NCBI RefSeq assembly: GCF_025947365.1
Contig: NZ_CP110012.1
Span: 1,302,001-1,366,000 of the forward strand
Origin: Flavobacterium sp. N502540
GTDB taxonomy: Bacteria; Bacteroidota; Bacteroidia; Flavobacteriales; Flavobacteriaceae
DNA length: 64,000 nt
Direction of reading: 5' to 3'
This document shows, piece after piece, positions 8,783-16,766 of this stretch. Within the stretch, counting starts at the first letter, position 1; every line of letters begins with the position of its first letter. The notes under the pieces were generated by a model. That model had not been told where the DNA came from and made no database searches. It was given only the letters and a program-made list of their open reading frames with translations. A program made the position numbers and the translations under genes.

Positions 8783-10115
8783 TCAAACCAAGACGCTCAA
8801 ATTTAACCTTGTATTTTTGAACGTAGTTGTTCCACTCCTCTTGATTTTTATAAACAGAAAAAGCATATTCAACTGTCTCCTTACTAAAATGATTCCCAAA
8901 AATATTCTCTAAATATTGAATTCCTGAATCAATCACTTCTTTTAAAACCATTCCTTTATCAATTCCGCTTTGTTTACAGGCTTTGTCAAGCCAAAGACCT
9001 TTTCCAATTTTCACATATTCTATCAGAAGACTAGCTGTAATAAATAGAGAAGGAACATCATTAATATCTGGTTCGTGTTTTCCATTTTTAAAAACCAATA
9101 CGATCAATTCTTCTGAATAATATTCTTCCGGAATAAATCGCAGCATTGTACCGCTTTGGGCAGCTTTAAAGGAAAGTTCTTTTGTGATCCGTTCATCAGG
9201 AATGACCTGAAGCGCAAAACCATCTTTAGTTACTAATTTTTCGCAGCGTTCAGCTGTTACTAAATCCTGGTGAACAAACGGCAGAGCATGAAATGTACTA
9301 TTCAACGCCAGAGTACAGAGCTCTTCCGTTTTAAATTCCATCGGAACCAATTTAAGATCTCTATAATTTGCCAAAACACGTTCACGCCAGTATTCATAAG
9401 TTTTTACAGGAGGATTATTTTGTTGGAGCACTAATTCTCCTCTTGCCAAATCCCGTTCTAATTCTTCAAATGTTTCAATCAGCGGATTATCCAATAATTT
9501 CCGAAGTTCTTTCGACATAATTTCCTCATCGGTTTCGTCGTCATATTCACATTCATTCTGGGGCTCCGTATCATCAGCTCTGTCATTATAGTAAAACAGC
9601 TTACTTTTTCTTTCTGAAAATGTTGTATTGTGATCTGTCACTATAAAAACAGGCGCTTCTATTAAACCTGAACAATTAAAACTGCCATGATTGTAAAAAG
9701 TCATAACCACTTCTTTAGCCACGACATTTCCATTTATCTGAACATTAGCCCCGCCTAATAACAAACTTTGACAATTCACATTTCCGCTTACGAAAACATA
9801 CGGTCCATAATCACCTTCGGCATTGATAATAGATCCGGTTGTAAAGAGATCACCATCGATCAATACACCTTCAATTCTTATTTCCTCAATCCTTTTTATT
9901 GGAAGATTCAACAAACCAGCGAGTCCTTTTTTCTCTTTATCTTCGTACAGATCCAGATAAAAATTCCCTTCAAAATTTACTTCGCCATTGGCAACTACAA
10001 AATAATCGCTGTCTTCCCAATCCTCAAAATAATCGAACTTTTCATCTTCTGTTAAAAAGGGATAATTCTTTTTTATTTCTGCTATGGTAATAAGTTTAAA
10101 ATTGGGAGTCTGCAT
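8766..10115 (-). CDS. Beta-helix (polymer-forming-like) protein with degenerate 23-residue repeats
   Basis: A 449-residue cytoplasmic protein (no signal peptide). The middle N-terminal part (about 85-165) has the short-period pattern of bactofilin-like right-handed beta-helices, with recurrent V-x-G-N-V and V-x-I-N-G-x-V steps (VFVSGNVNCQSLLLGGANVQINGNVVAKEV). An acidic linker follows. Residues about 265-385 hold roughly five degenerate helical repeats of 23-25 residues of the type TEELCTLALNS, TAERCEKLVTKDGFALQVIP, TKELSFKAAQSGTMLRFIP, SEELIVLVFKNG, resembling DUF4116-style repeats. I do not know a function. It is translated just ahead of the pseudo-ABC protein, with overlapping ends. Confidence 0.75.
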   Translation of the reverse strand: MQTPNFKLITIAEIKKNYPFLTEDEKFDYFEDWEDSDYFVVANGEVNFEGNFYLDLYEDKEKKGLAGLLNLPIKRIEEIRIEGVLIDGDLFTTGSIINAEGDYGPYVFVSGNVNCQSLLLGGANVQINGNVVAKEVVMTFYNHGSFNCSGLIEAPVFIVTDHNTTFSERKSKLFYYNDRADDTEPQNECEYDDETDEEIMSKELRKLLDNPLIETFEELERDLARGELVLQQNNPPVKTYEYWRERVLANYRDLKLVPMEFKTEELCTLALNSTFHALPFVHQDLVTAERCEKLVTKDGFALQVIPDERITKELSFKAAQSGTMLRFIPEEYYSEELIVLVFKNGKHEPDINDVPSLFITASLLIEYVKIGKGLWLDKACKQSGIDKGMVLKEVIDSGIQYLENIFGNHFSKETVEYAFSVYKNQEEWNNYVQKYKVKFERLGLNEYLF

Positions 10116-10292
10116 TGCTACTTTTAATTAATCGAAGTTGATTTTTTGAATACCAAGATTACACAATTCTGCCATCAAAATCAAAAATAGTCAGAAAAAT
10201 TGTATTTTTACCTGTGATGATAGTTCACAAATTGTAACGCACAAACTTCTATTTGTTTTCTACCTAAACCAAAAATGTAAAAGAATTTTAAA

Positions 10293-10300
10293 TATCTTTG
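10293..10300 (+). promoter_or_regulatory. -7 element directly upstream of the XRE regulator
   Basis: TATCTTTG fits the Bacteroidota -7 consensus TAnnTTTG and ends only four bases before the ATG at 10305. No good -33 element is seen. If it is used, transcription would start at or next to the start codon, giving a leaderless mRNA. Confidence 0.5.
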
Positions 10301-10304
10301 AATT

Positions 10305-10700
10305 ATGAGCACAGCAAAACCAAAACATATCGGCCGAAACATAAGCCGAATACGAGAATTGAGAGATATGAAGCAGGAAGCTCTTGCACAGGCAATCGGT
10401 ACAACCCAACAATCTATCTCTATTATTGAAGGAAGCGAAAGCGTTGACGACGAAAAACTTAAAAAAATCGCCGAAGCTTTAGGCGTACCTGCCGAAGTAA
10501 TCAGGAATTTTTCGGAAGAAGCTGTTTTTAATATTATTGGGAATACTGCAGACAATACTTCTTCAGTAGTTAGTTTTGGATGTACCTTTAATCCCTTCGA
10601 TAAACTTCTTGAAGTTGTCGAAAAGAATGAAAAACTTTACGAAAGATTAGTTGAAGCTGAAAGGGAAAAAGTAGTTCTTTTGGAGAAACTATTGAAATAG
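10305..10700 (+). CDS. XRE family helix-turn-helix regulator
   Basis: A 131-residue regulator. The Cro/C1-type HTH spans about residues 8-65 (IGRNISRIRELRDMKQEALAQAIGTTQQSISIIEG, with the QxxLAxxxGxxQxxIS pattern). The C-terminal 35 residues form a likely coiled coil (LLEVVEKNEKLYERLVEAEREKVVLLEKLL) suited to dimerisation. The start at 10305 is required to keep the first HTH helix. It stands alone between the divergently read beta-helix gene and the convergent RelA/SpoT gene, and is followed by a bidirectional terminator. Proteins of this shape are common in Flavobacterium, often as orphan regulators. Confidence 0.9.
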   Translation: MSTAKPKHIGRNISRIRELRDMKQEALAQAIGTTQQSISIIEGSESVDDEKLKKIAEALGVPAEVIRNFSEEAVFNIIGNTADNTSSVVSFGCTFNPFDKLLEVVEKNEKLYERLVEAEREKVVLLEKLLK

Positions 10701-10716
10701 AAATTTATTTATAAAT

Positions 10717-10756
10717 AAAAAAACCGAAGCTTTTTTGAATTGCTTCGGTTTTTTTT
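10717..10756. terminator. Bidirectional terminator between XRE gene and RelA/SpoT gene
   Basis: Stem AAACCGAAGC (10721-10730) / GCTTCGGTTT with a short loop, an A-tract on the left and a run of T to 10756 on the right. It lies just after the XRE stop codon and can also end minus-strand transcription of the RelA/SpoT gene. Confidence 0.85.
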
Positions 10757-10861
10757 GTACTGTGAATTAATAACTATTGAGCTTTCTCATAGATATCTTT
10801 ACGAACTAGATTAAAAAAAAACTACAAAACGCCTCTTAAGTTCTATCTAAATCTTGATTCA

Positions 10862-11917
10862 CTATAATAATTTTACTTTCTGGTAAATCTCAATAAACCT
10901 TTCTGGTTTACCAGCTATTGAAATCTCGCCATAGTTCTGATATTCAGTAATTTTTAAAACATCTTCCGTCTTACCAGCTAAGAAATGTTGGTAATAAAAT
11001 AATACAATTGTTGAACCTATCTCAGAGTATTTGAAATCCTTTGTAAATTCACTTAAATATTTAAAAAAAACTTCATTATTATCTTTCAAAGAATCCTCAA
11101 TATCTTTTATAGTTTTCATGCCAAACAATTCAAATCTCTCAGTAATTCCATGTAAAGTATCTAGGTCTTTATTATATGTCCAACCAGTTACTTTGGACAT
11201 CAAACTACGGGCCTCATTCAAGATATTATTTTCTAAATTAAATTGCTGTAATGATGCTTGGTCAATTTTCACATCTTGTGGGGATGTTTTAATTAAATCT
11301 ACTACCGCTAGCTCATATTTTGACAAATCACGTTTTAATCGATCAAACTCTAAATCAGCAGTCTCCAATAGTGCTGCCAGTCTATTAAAACTTCTTTTAT
11401 ACTGATCTGGAATTGCATATTTACCTTTATAACCTAAATCATGTTCAATTTCTGCCCATGCATGTTGCAAAATTGATCTTATCTGAATTTCACACTTAAA
11501 ATCTTTATAATTTCGATATTCAGGTAGAGTAGCTCTTGTACTATTTAAATTCACAACCAAATGTAAAGATTTGTATCCAAATTGATCTGTATTGAGCTCT
11601 CTTTTATCAATTGAATTTTCAGGATCAATTAGAAATTCTTTTGAGATTTTTTCAGCTATCAAATCAACATCACTTTCGAGATAAGAAATGATTCGAATAC
11701 CCACTAAATCTGTAATATCTTTTAATGAATTGTATTTATTTGACCTATTGTCAATTTTTTTTGAAAGACTTTCAGAATCTTTTGTTCTTGAACTAATATG
11801 ATGAATAATAACATTCTCTTGTTTCAACAAATCAAATAACAAACTTTCCATTTTTTGTCGGTACAAATCAAAACTACTTTTTTCAGAAGAGAAATCTGAG
11901 AGAATTACATCTTTCAT
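10862..11917 (-). CDS. RelA/SpoT-domain (p)ppGpp synthetase-like protein with long C-terminal extension
   Basis: A 351-residue protein with an N-terminal RelA/SpoT nucleotidyltransferase domain and no HD hydrolase, TGS or ACT domain. The synthetase residues are present: NSLKDITDLVGIRII with D70, the G-loop-like DQFGYKSLHLVV with Y115, and FKCEIQIRSILQHAWAEIEHDLGYK with E143, Q145, R147 and H152. The last 150 residues (from about 200) are of unknown fold. Housekeeping small alarmone synthetases are near 210 residues, so this belongs to a longer family; the length is similar to that of toxic-SAS/CapRel-type fusions, but assignment to those is only a possibility. An upstream ATG at 11989 exists; the one at 11917 better fits the domain. 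It is flanked by repeat DNA and stands alone. Confidence 0.85.
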   Translation of the reverse strand: MKDVILSDFSSEKSSFDLYRQKMESLLFDLLKQENVIIHHISSRTKDSESLSKKIDNRSNKYNSLKDITDLVGIRIISYLESDVDLIAEKISKEFLIDPENSIDKRELNTDQFGYKSLHLVVNLNSTRATLPEYRNYKDFKCEIQIRSILQHAWAEIEHDLGYKGKYAIPDQYKRSFNRLAALLETADLEFDRLKRDLSKYELAVVDLIKTSPQDVKIDQASLQQFNLENNILNEARSLMSKVTGWTYNKDLDTLHGITERFELFGMKTIKDIEDSLKDNNEVFFKYLSEFTKDFKYSEIGSTIVLFYYQHFLAGKTEDVLKITEYQNYGEISIAGKPERFIEIYQKVKLL

Positions 11918-12173
11918 TACTACTATATATTTATTGAAAATGAAACTTAAATTAAACATTTCACCAATTAGTAATGCTAAAATAAGCATTTTAAGAGAAT
12001 CTTTTTTAACCCTTAAACTGTTTTAGTTAAAAACTTAAAGAGAGAGATTGACGAAGTTTTTTTTTATAAAACAAAGCAGAAAAATATGTAACCAAAAAAC
12101 TAACCCTAAGGTACACACATTATTAAGGTTTTATATTGCTACGATTATCTCAATGTTGTCATTTCGACGAAGC

Positions 12174-12543
12174 TTATGCCTGTTAATCTTTGTCGAGTTA
12201 CTTGTGAAGATCTCTCCTTCGTCGAGATGACAAGATTGTGGTTAAGGCAAACTGTAAAAAGAAAAAATCTGCAAAATCTGCAAAATCTGCGTGAAACAAA
12301 ATCGCCAATCTTTGTCGAGTTCCGTGTGTGATTCTTCGTTCCTCAGAATGACAAAGCTTATGCCTGTCAATCATTGTCGAGCTACTTGCGAAGATCTCTC
12401 CTTCGTCCAGATGACAAGACTGTGGTTAAGGCTAATCGCAAAAAGAAAAAAAATCTGCAAAATCTGCAGAATCTGCGTGAAACAAAACCGCCAATCTTTG
12501 TCGCGTTCCGTGTGTGATTCTTCGTTCCTCAGAATGACAAGAT
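12174..12543. repeat. Imperfect tandem duplication (about 185 bp x 2) in a gene-free stretch
   Basis: Copy 1 (12174-12357) and copy 2 (12358-12543) both begin TTATGCCTGT and share the order of words: TCTCTCCTTCGTC, ATGACAAGA, GTGGTTAAGGC, AATCTGCAAAATCTGC, GTGAAACAAAA, CCGTGTGTGATTCTTCG, CCTCAGAATGACAA. Each copy is itself built of two related half-units that end in GATGACAA or GAATGACAA. The whole gene-free stretch runs from 11918 to 12731 and, apart from this element and the TTTGCGG element after it, I see nothing in it. Open frames here are by-products of the repeat. Confidence 0.8.
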
Positions 12544-12549
12544 TGTGGT

Positions 12550-12625
12550 TACTTTGCAACTTTGCGAAAAAAAACTAGCGTACTTCGCGTATACCTTAGC
12601 GCCCTTTGCGGTTATCCTTCAACTT
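12550..12625. repeat. TTTGCGG-type intergenic element
   Basis: Words ACTTTGCAACTTTGCG, CTTCGCGTA, CCTTAGCG and CCCTTTGCGGTT follow each other, the same vocabulary as the element at 5431-5556. Non-coding. Confidence 0.45.
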
Positions 12626-12731
12626 CGCTCAGGAGAGCACAAAACAAATAATAAAACTTTAAGAAATCAATTTCATGCTGTTTGCTGAAAAAACGTAATT
12701 TTGAAATTCGAAGTTCAAAAACCGAATTATT

Positions 12732-14024
12732 ATGAAATATCACCAAATAAACAGCGCTCTTTTTGTAAAAAACCGCAAAAAATTCACGGCAGAAATGAAA
12801 CCTAATTCAGTTGCCGTTTTTAATTCTAATGACATTTACCCGGTTAGTGCCGACAGTACTTTACCGTTTGCACAACACCGAGATATTTTTTATCTGAGTG
12901 GTGTAGATCAGGAAGAAAGTGTTTTGCTTTTGTTTCCGGATGCGCCTTACGAGCACCAAAAAGAAATTCTTTTCCTAAAAGAAACCAGCGAACACATTGC
13001 GATCTGGGAAGGTGAAAAACTGACTAAAGAACGTGCTTTTCAGGTTTCAGGAATCAGAACAGTATATTGGTTACAGGATTTTCATAAGATTTTGAACGAA
13101 ATGATGACGTATGCCGATACGATGTACATCAACACCAACGAACATTACCGTGCTACAGTGGAGACAGAAACCCGTGAAGCTCGTTTTGTAAAATGGTGGA
13201 AAGAGCGTTATCCGGCACACAATGTGGCAAAAAGTAACCCGATTTTACAACGTCTTCGTTCTGTAAAAGAAAGCGAAGAGCTTGATTTGATTCAACAAGC
13301 CTGTGACATTACCGAAAAAGGTTTCCGCAGATTACTTTCGTTTGTAAAACCAAATGTTACCGAATATGAAATCGAAGCGGAATTGATTCATGAATTTATC
13401 CGTAACCGTTCTAAAGGTTTTGCGTACACGCCAATTATTGCTTCGGGAAATAATGCCAATGTTTTGCATTACATCGAAAACAACCAGCAATGTAAAGAAG
13501 GAGATTTAATTTTATTGGATGTTGCTGCCGAATATGCGAACTACTCGAGCGATTTATCCCGAACTATTCCGGTTTCTGGAAGATATAACGAAAGACAAAA
13601 AGCAGTTTACAATGCCGTTTTAAGAGTGAAAAACGAAGCTACAAAAATGCTGACTCCGGGAACACTTTGGAAACAATACCACATAGAAGTAGGAAAAGTG
13701 ATGACGTCTGAATTATTAGGTTTAGGTTTGATCGACAAAGCCGATGTTCAAAACGAAAATCCGGAATGGCCAGCCTACAAAAAATATTTCATGCACGGAA
13801 CCTCCCACCATATGGGACTTGACACGCACGACTACGGATTACTTCACGAACCCATGAAAGCCAATATGGTTTTTACCGTTGAACCGGGAATCTACATCCC
13901 GGCAGAAGGTTTCGGAATTCGTTTAGAAGACAATGTAGTGATTCAGGAAAAAGGAGAACCTTTTAACCTAATGCGTAACATTCCAATTGAAGCTGACGAG
14001 ATTGAGAGTTTGATGAATGAATAG
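12732..14024 (+). CDS. pepP: Aminopeptidase P family Xaa-Pro aminopeptidase
   Basis: Cytoplasmic dimetal peptidase that releases the N-terminal residue before proline. The 430 residues contain an N-terminal AMP_N domain (1-about 170) and the pita-bread M24B catalytic domain. The metal ligands are in order: D263 (LLDVAAEY), D274 (SSDLSRT), the histidine of HGTSHHMGLDTHD (H360), E384 (VEPGIY) and E399 (RLEDNV). Length is typical. A -7 element TAATTTTG at 12696-12703 lies 28 bases upstream of the ATG. It is a single-gene unit closed by the terminator at 14031-14065. Confidence 0.95.
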   Translation: MKYHQINSALFVKNRKKFTAEMKPNSVAVFNSNDIYPVSADSTLPFAQHRDIFYLSGVDQEESVLLLFPDAPYEHQKEILFLKETSEHIAIWEGEKLTKERAFQVSGIRTVYWLQDFHKILNEMMTYADTMYINTNEHYRATVETETREARFVKWWKERYPAHNVAKSNPILQRLRSVKESEELDLIQQACDITEKGFRRLLSFVKPNVTEYEIEAELIHEFIRNRSKGFAYTPIIASGNNANVLHYIENNQQCKEGDLILLDVAAEYANYSSDLSRTIPVSGRYNERQKAVYNAVLRVKNEATKMLTPGTLWKQYHIEVGKVMTSELLGLGLIDKADVQNENPEWPAYKKYFMHGTSHHMGLDTHDYGLLHEPMKANMVFTVEPGIYIPAEGFGIRLEDNVVIQEKGEPFNLMRNIPIEADEIESLMNE

Positions 14025-14030
14025 ATAAGA

Positions 14031-14065
14031 AAAAAGCCCTTAATAAATTTTATTAAGGGCTTTTT
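14031..14065. terminator. Bidirectional terminator between pepP and ferritin
   Basis: Long hairpin AAAAAGCCCTTAATA (14031-14045) / TATTAAGGGCTTTTT (14051-14065), serving the two convergent genes. Confidence 0.92.
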
Positions 14066-14084
14066 CAATTTTATAAATCAACTA

Positions 14085-14603
14085 TTATGCGATTTTTGCG
14101 ATTTGCACATCCAACTGGAATTTGCCGGCAGCTTCGCTTTCATCAATCAACTCAAAAAGCTCTAAAGCTCTTCTTGCGTTTTTCTCTTCTTCTCTCTGCT
14201 CAGCAACATACCACATCATAAAATCTTCTGTAGCATAGTCATTTTCAGCTCTACATTTCGCAATTACTTTATTCACTGCTTGTGTAACTGCAATTTCATT
14301 CTGCAAAGCAATTTCAAATACTTCTCTCAAAGAAGCAAATTCCTGCTGTACTTCTGGAATAGATGGCGTAATCGCAATCCCTCCCATATCTGTAATATAT
14401 TTGAAAACTTTTAGGAAATGCTCTCTTTCTTCTTCGGCTTGTTTGTACAAATAAGATGCTGTATTAGCATAACCATTTCTATCTAACCATGCAGCCATAG
14501 CTAAATATTTGTTAGAAGCGTCACTTTCTAATTTTGCTTGTAAGTTTAATATATTTTCTACACTTTCAACTAATGAAGTACGTGTTCTTAATAAATCTTT
14601 CAT
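14085..14603 (-). CDS. ftnA: Ferritin
   Basis: Iron-storage protein of 172 residues forming a four-helix bundle. Ferroxidase-site features are visible: E27 region in LESDASNKYLAMAAWLDRNGY, the EEEREHFLKVFKYI helix (with E and H ligands), and the QNEIAVTQAVNKV helix. The C-terminal helix contains WYVAEQREEEKNAR. Length and helix order match prokaryotic non-haem ferritins rather than bacterioferritin. It is a single gene with its own terminator. Confidence 0.92.
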   Translation of the reverse strand: MKDLLRTRTSLVESVENILNLQAKLESDASNKYLAMAAWLDRNGYANTASYLYKQAEEEREHFLKVFKYITDMGGIAITPSIPEVQQEFASLREVFEIALQNEIAVTQAVNKVIAKCRAENDYATEDFMMWYVAEQREEEKNARRALELFELIDESEAAGKFQLDVQIAKIA

Positions 14604-14692
14604 ATCCTCTAATTTTTATATGTGTAAAATTACAAAAATTAAAGAAGGCTCCTCCAACTGCTTGAAAATTTGGATTTGATCTAAGTAAGAAT

Positions 14693-15049
14693 CTAAATAA
14701 GCTCTACGTTTACAATGTTACAAAGCATAGAATGTAAAGTGAGGGTAAATTTAGTTCCGTTTAATAAATCTCTTAACTGCACTATTTCACAGATAGTAAG
14801 ATTTCTGGAAAAATTTCTTTTAGTGGTTTCAATCAATTGTGCGTCTGACTGATCAGATAAGTCATAAAGCATATTAAGAATGTCAACGCTATTGACCTTT
14901 CTTTGAAAAATCAAAAAATCATGAATTTTGTAACTTGACACCGTATCAACAAAATTGATAATAATACTATTGGTCAAATCACATTGATAACTATATCCTT
15001 TTTCCGTTTCAAATAAAACTTTGGTGGTCAAATCACTAACTAATGCCAT
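14693..15049 (-). CDS. Hypothetical protein (118 aa)
   Basis: Starting from the ATG at 15047-15049 the protein has 118 residues (MALVSDLTTKVLF...). A TTG-initiated extension to 15073 is possible but less likely. It is a soluble, mixed alpha/beta sequence without signal peptide, membrane helix or known motif; three cysteines are scattered. The segment SYKIHDFLIFQRKVNSVDILNML resembles small Flavobacterium-restricted proteins that I cannot name. It lies alone upstream of the ferritin gene, reading in the same direction. Confidence 0.65.
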   Translation of the reverse strand: MALVSDLTTKVLFETEKGYSYQCDLTNSIIINFVDTVSSYKIHDFLIFQRKVNSVDILNMLYDLSDQSDAQLIETTKRNFSRNLTICEIVQLRDLLNGTKFTLTLHSMLCNIVNVELI

Positions 15050-15229
15050 TCTGATAAAATATAATAACGTCACAAAAATATAAAATTCAAAACAATAAAA
15101 AACATAATTAAGACTAATTTAAAATAACAAAATCATTTAATGTTCTTAAAAACAACGGTAACTCACTAAAGAGTGTAACATTCTTCGGCATTATTAGTCT
15201 AATTTTAAAAACAAATAAATTAAGAAATT

Positions 15230-16033
15230 ATGCAAGCACACGAAATAGATTATCAGATTTTTGGTGAAGAAATGCAATATGTTGAAATAGAACTGGACCC
15301 GCAGGAAATTGTAATTGCCGAAGCTGGCAGTTTCATGATGATGGAAAACAATATCCAGATGGAAACGATATTTGGAGACGGTTCTCAACAACAAGGCTCA
15401 GGTTTGTTTGGCAAACTTTTAAACGCAGGTAAAAGAGTTCTTACTGGCGAAAGTTTATTTATGACAGCATTTTTAAACCAAGGCAATAGCAAAAGCAAAG
15501 TTTCATTTGCGTCGCCCTATCCCGGAAAAATTCTTCCAATTGATTTAACAGAATTTCAAGGCAAATTTATCTGCCAAAAAAGCTCGTTTTTATGCGCTGC
15601 TAAAGGTGTTTCTGTCGGAATAGAATTTTCTCAGAAACTTGGACGTGGTTTATTTGGCGGTGAAGGCTTTATTATGCAGAAAATCGAAGGAGATGGAATG
15701 GCATTTGTACATTCGGGCGGAACAATGGCTAAAAAAGTATTGGGGCCAGGCGAAGTCCTAAAAGTAGATACCGGATGCATCATTGGTTTTACCAAAGACG
15801 TAGATTATGATATTGAATTTATTGGTGGAATTAAGAATTCTATTTTTGGTGGCGAAGGATTATTTTATGCCACATTAAAAGGCCCCGGAACGGTTTACAT
15901 ACAATCGTTGCCTTTCTCGAGACTGGCTGACCGCATTATTGCATCGGCACCAAAATCTGGCGGAAACAGCCGTGACGAAGGAAGCCTGCTAGGCGGATTA
16001 GGAAATCTTTTAGATGGTGATAACCGATTTTAA
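15230..16033 (+). CDS. AIM24/TIGR00266 family protein
   Basis: A 267-residue soluble protein of the AIM24 family, named from a mitochondrial homologue; bacterial members have no settled function. The sequence shows the beta-rich family pattern: YVEIELDPQEIVIAEAGSFMMMENNIQMET at the start, then GLFGKLLNAGKRVLTGESLFMTAFLNQG, and KKVLGPGEVLKVDTGCIIGFT. The C-terminus is rich in Gly, Ser and Asp. Length is normal. It is followed by a terminator, so it forms a unit of its own. Confidence 0.9.
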   Translation: MQAHEIDYQIFGEEMQYVEIELDPQEIVIAEAGSFMMMENNIQMETIFGDGSQQQGSGLFGKLLNAGKRVLTGESLFMTAFLNQGNSKSKVSFASPYPGKILPIDLTEFQGKFICQKSSFLCAAKGVSVGIEFSQKLGRGLFGGEGFIMQKIEGDGMAFVHSGGTMAKKVLGPGEVLKVDTGCIIGFTKDVDYDIEFIGGIKNSIFGGEGLFYATLKGPGTVYIQSLPFSRLADRIIASAPKSGGNSRDEGSLLGGLGNLLDGDNRF

Positions 16034-16038
16034 TTTAT

Positions 16039-16068
16039 AATGGCTTTCAGAAATGGGAGCCATTTTTT
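16039..16068 (+). terminator. Terminator after the AIM24-family gene
   Basis: Hairpin AATGGCT (16039-16045) / AGCCATT (16058-16064 approximately) with a T-tract, a few bases after the stop codon. Confidence 0.75.
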
Positions 16069-16092
16069 TATAAATTTACAAAAACTGAAAGA

Positions 16093-16644
16093 ATGAAAAA
16101 AACACTATCCACTCTGATATTACTTGTAAGTTTGATAAGTTTTGGTCAAAATACAGAAGAAAACACACAACTTTTTAAAACCAAGATCAAAGCGAATGTT
16201 ACCTTACACGACAGTATCAATCTTGACAACTTCAAAGAATTAGTAATTATTCCCGGAGGTCACTTAAAAAAAGAACTTGAAAAAATAAACTATTTTTCTA
16301 AAATCATGACCCATGATGAATTAACTAAACAGATTAAAAAAGCTGGACTAGACCACTTAAAATACAATTTCAAAACTAAAGAGGGAGCAAAAAGCATCTA
16401 TACAGATTATAAAAAATTTATTTATGTAGCACAAGCTCTTTCAAATGCAGATAAAAACATCCATCAAATCATTATAATTGATCCAACAACTGGAGAAAAA
16501 GTATTTGAAGTAGAAGGAAGATCGAAAACCAATGTGATTGGTATTTCTGCTGGAACAAAATATTTACCACAAGACATGAATAATGCTATGTTAAACGAAC
16601 TGGTAAATTATATTAGAGCAAATTCTAAAACCTATAAACAATAA
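16093..16644 (+). CDS. Hypothetical secreted protein (183 aa)
   Basis: Begins with a signal peptide (MKKTLSTLILLVSLISFGQ) that ends in the Bacteroidota-typical G-Q junction, with no lipobox cysteine. The mature part is about 165 residues, lysine-rich, mixed alpha/beta, with the segment KKFIYVAQALSNADKNIHQIIIIDPTTGEKVFEVEG near the middle. I do not recognise a family. It is a single gene closed by the terminator at 16667-16708 and convergent with the long T9SS cargo gene. Confidence 0.75.
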   Translation: MKKTLSTLILLVSLISFGQNTEENTQLFKTKIKANVTLHDSINLDNFKELVIIPGGHLKKELEKINYFSKIMTHDELTKQIKKAGLDHLKYNFKTKEGAKSIYTDYKKFIYVAQALSNADKNIHQIIIIDPTTGEKVFEVEGRSKTNVIGISAGTKYLPQDMNNAMLNELVNYIRANSKTYKQ

Positions 16645-16666
16645 GCTTTTACCCGCTTTCTCACAA

Positions 16667-16708
16667 AAAACAAAAACGGCTTTCAAAAATGAAAGCCGTT
16701 TTTGTTTT
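16667..16708. terminator. Bidirectional terminator between convergent genes
   Basis: AAAACAAAAACGGCTTTCA (16667-16685) pairs perfectly with TGAAAGCCGTTTTTGTTTT (16690-16708). The stem is GC-rich at its tip and flanked by A and T tracts. Confidence 0.92.
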
Positions 16709-16766
16709 CCAGAGTTAACTTAAAAAATTATATTCCTATTCTTTATTTAAAATTAGGTTTAGACTT

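Noticed and set aside
10862..11989. Start of the RelA/SpoT gene at 11989
   Set aside because: The extra 24 residues are hydrophobic and do not belong to the domain; the ATG at 11917 gives a natural N-terminus.
12174..12543. Possible CRISPR array
   Set aside because: Only two long copies, imperfect and composite, without spacers or cas genes.
12048..12578. Open frames of 60-95 codons on both strands in the repeat stretch
   Set aside because: They lie wholly inside the tandem 185-bp unit, change with each copy and encode repeat-derived peptides; no sensible protein features.
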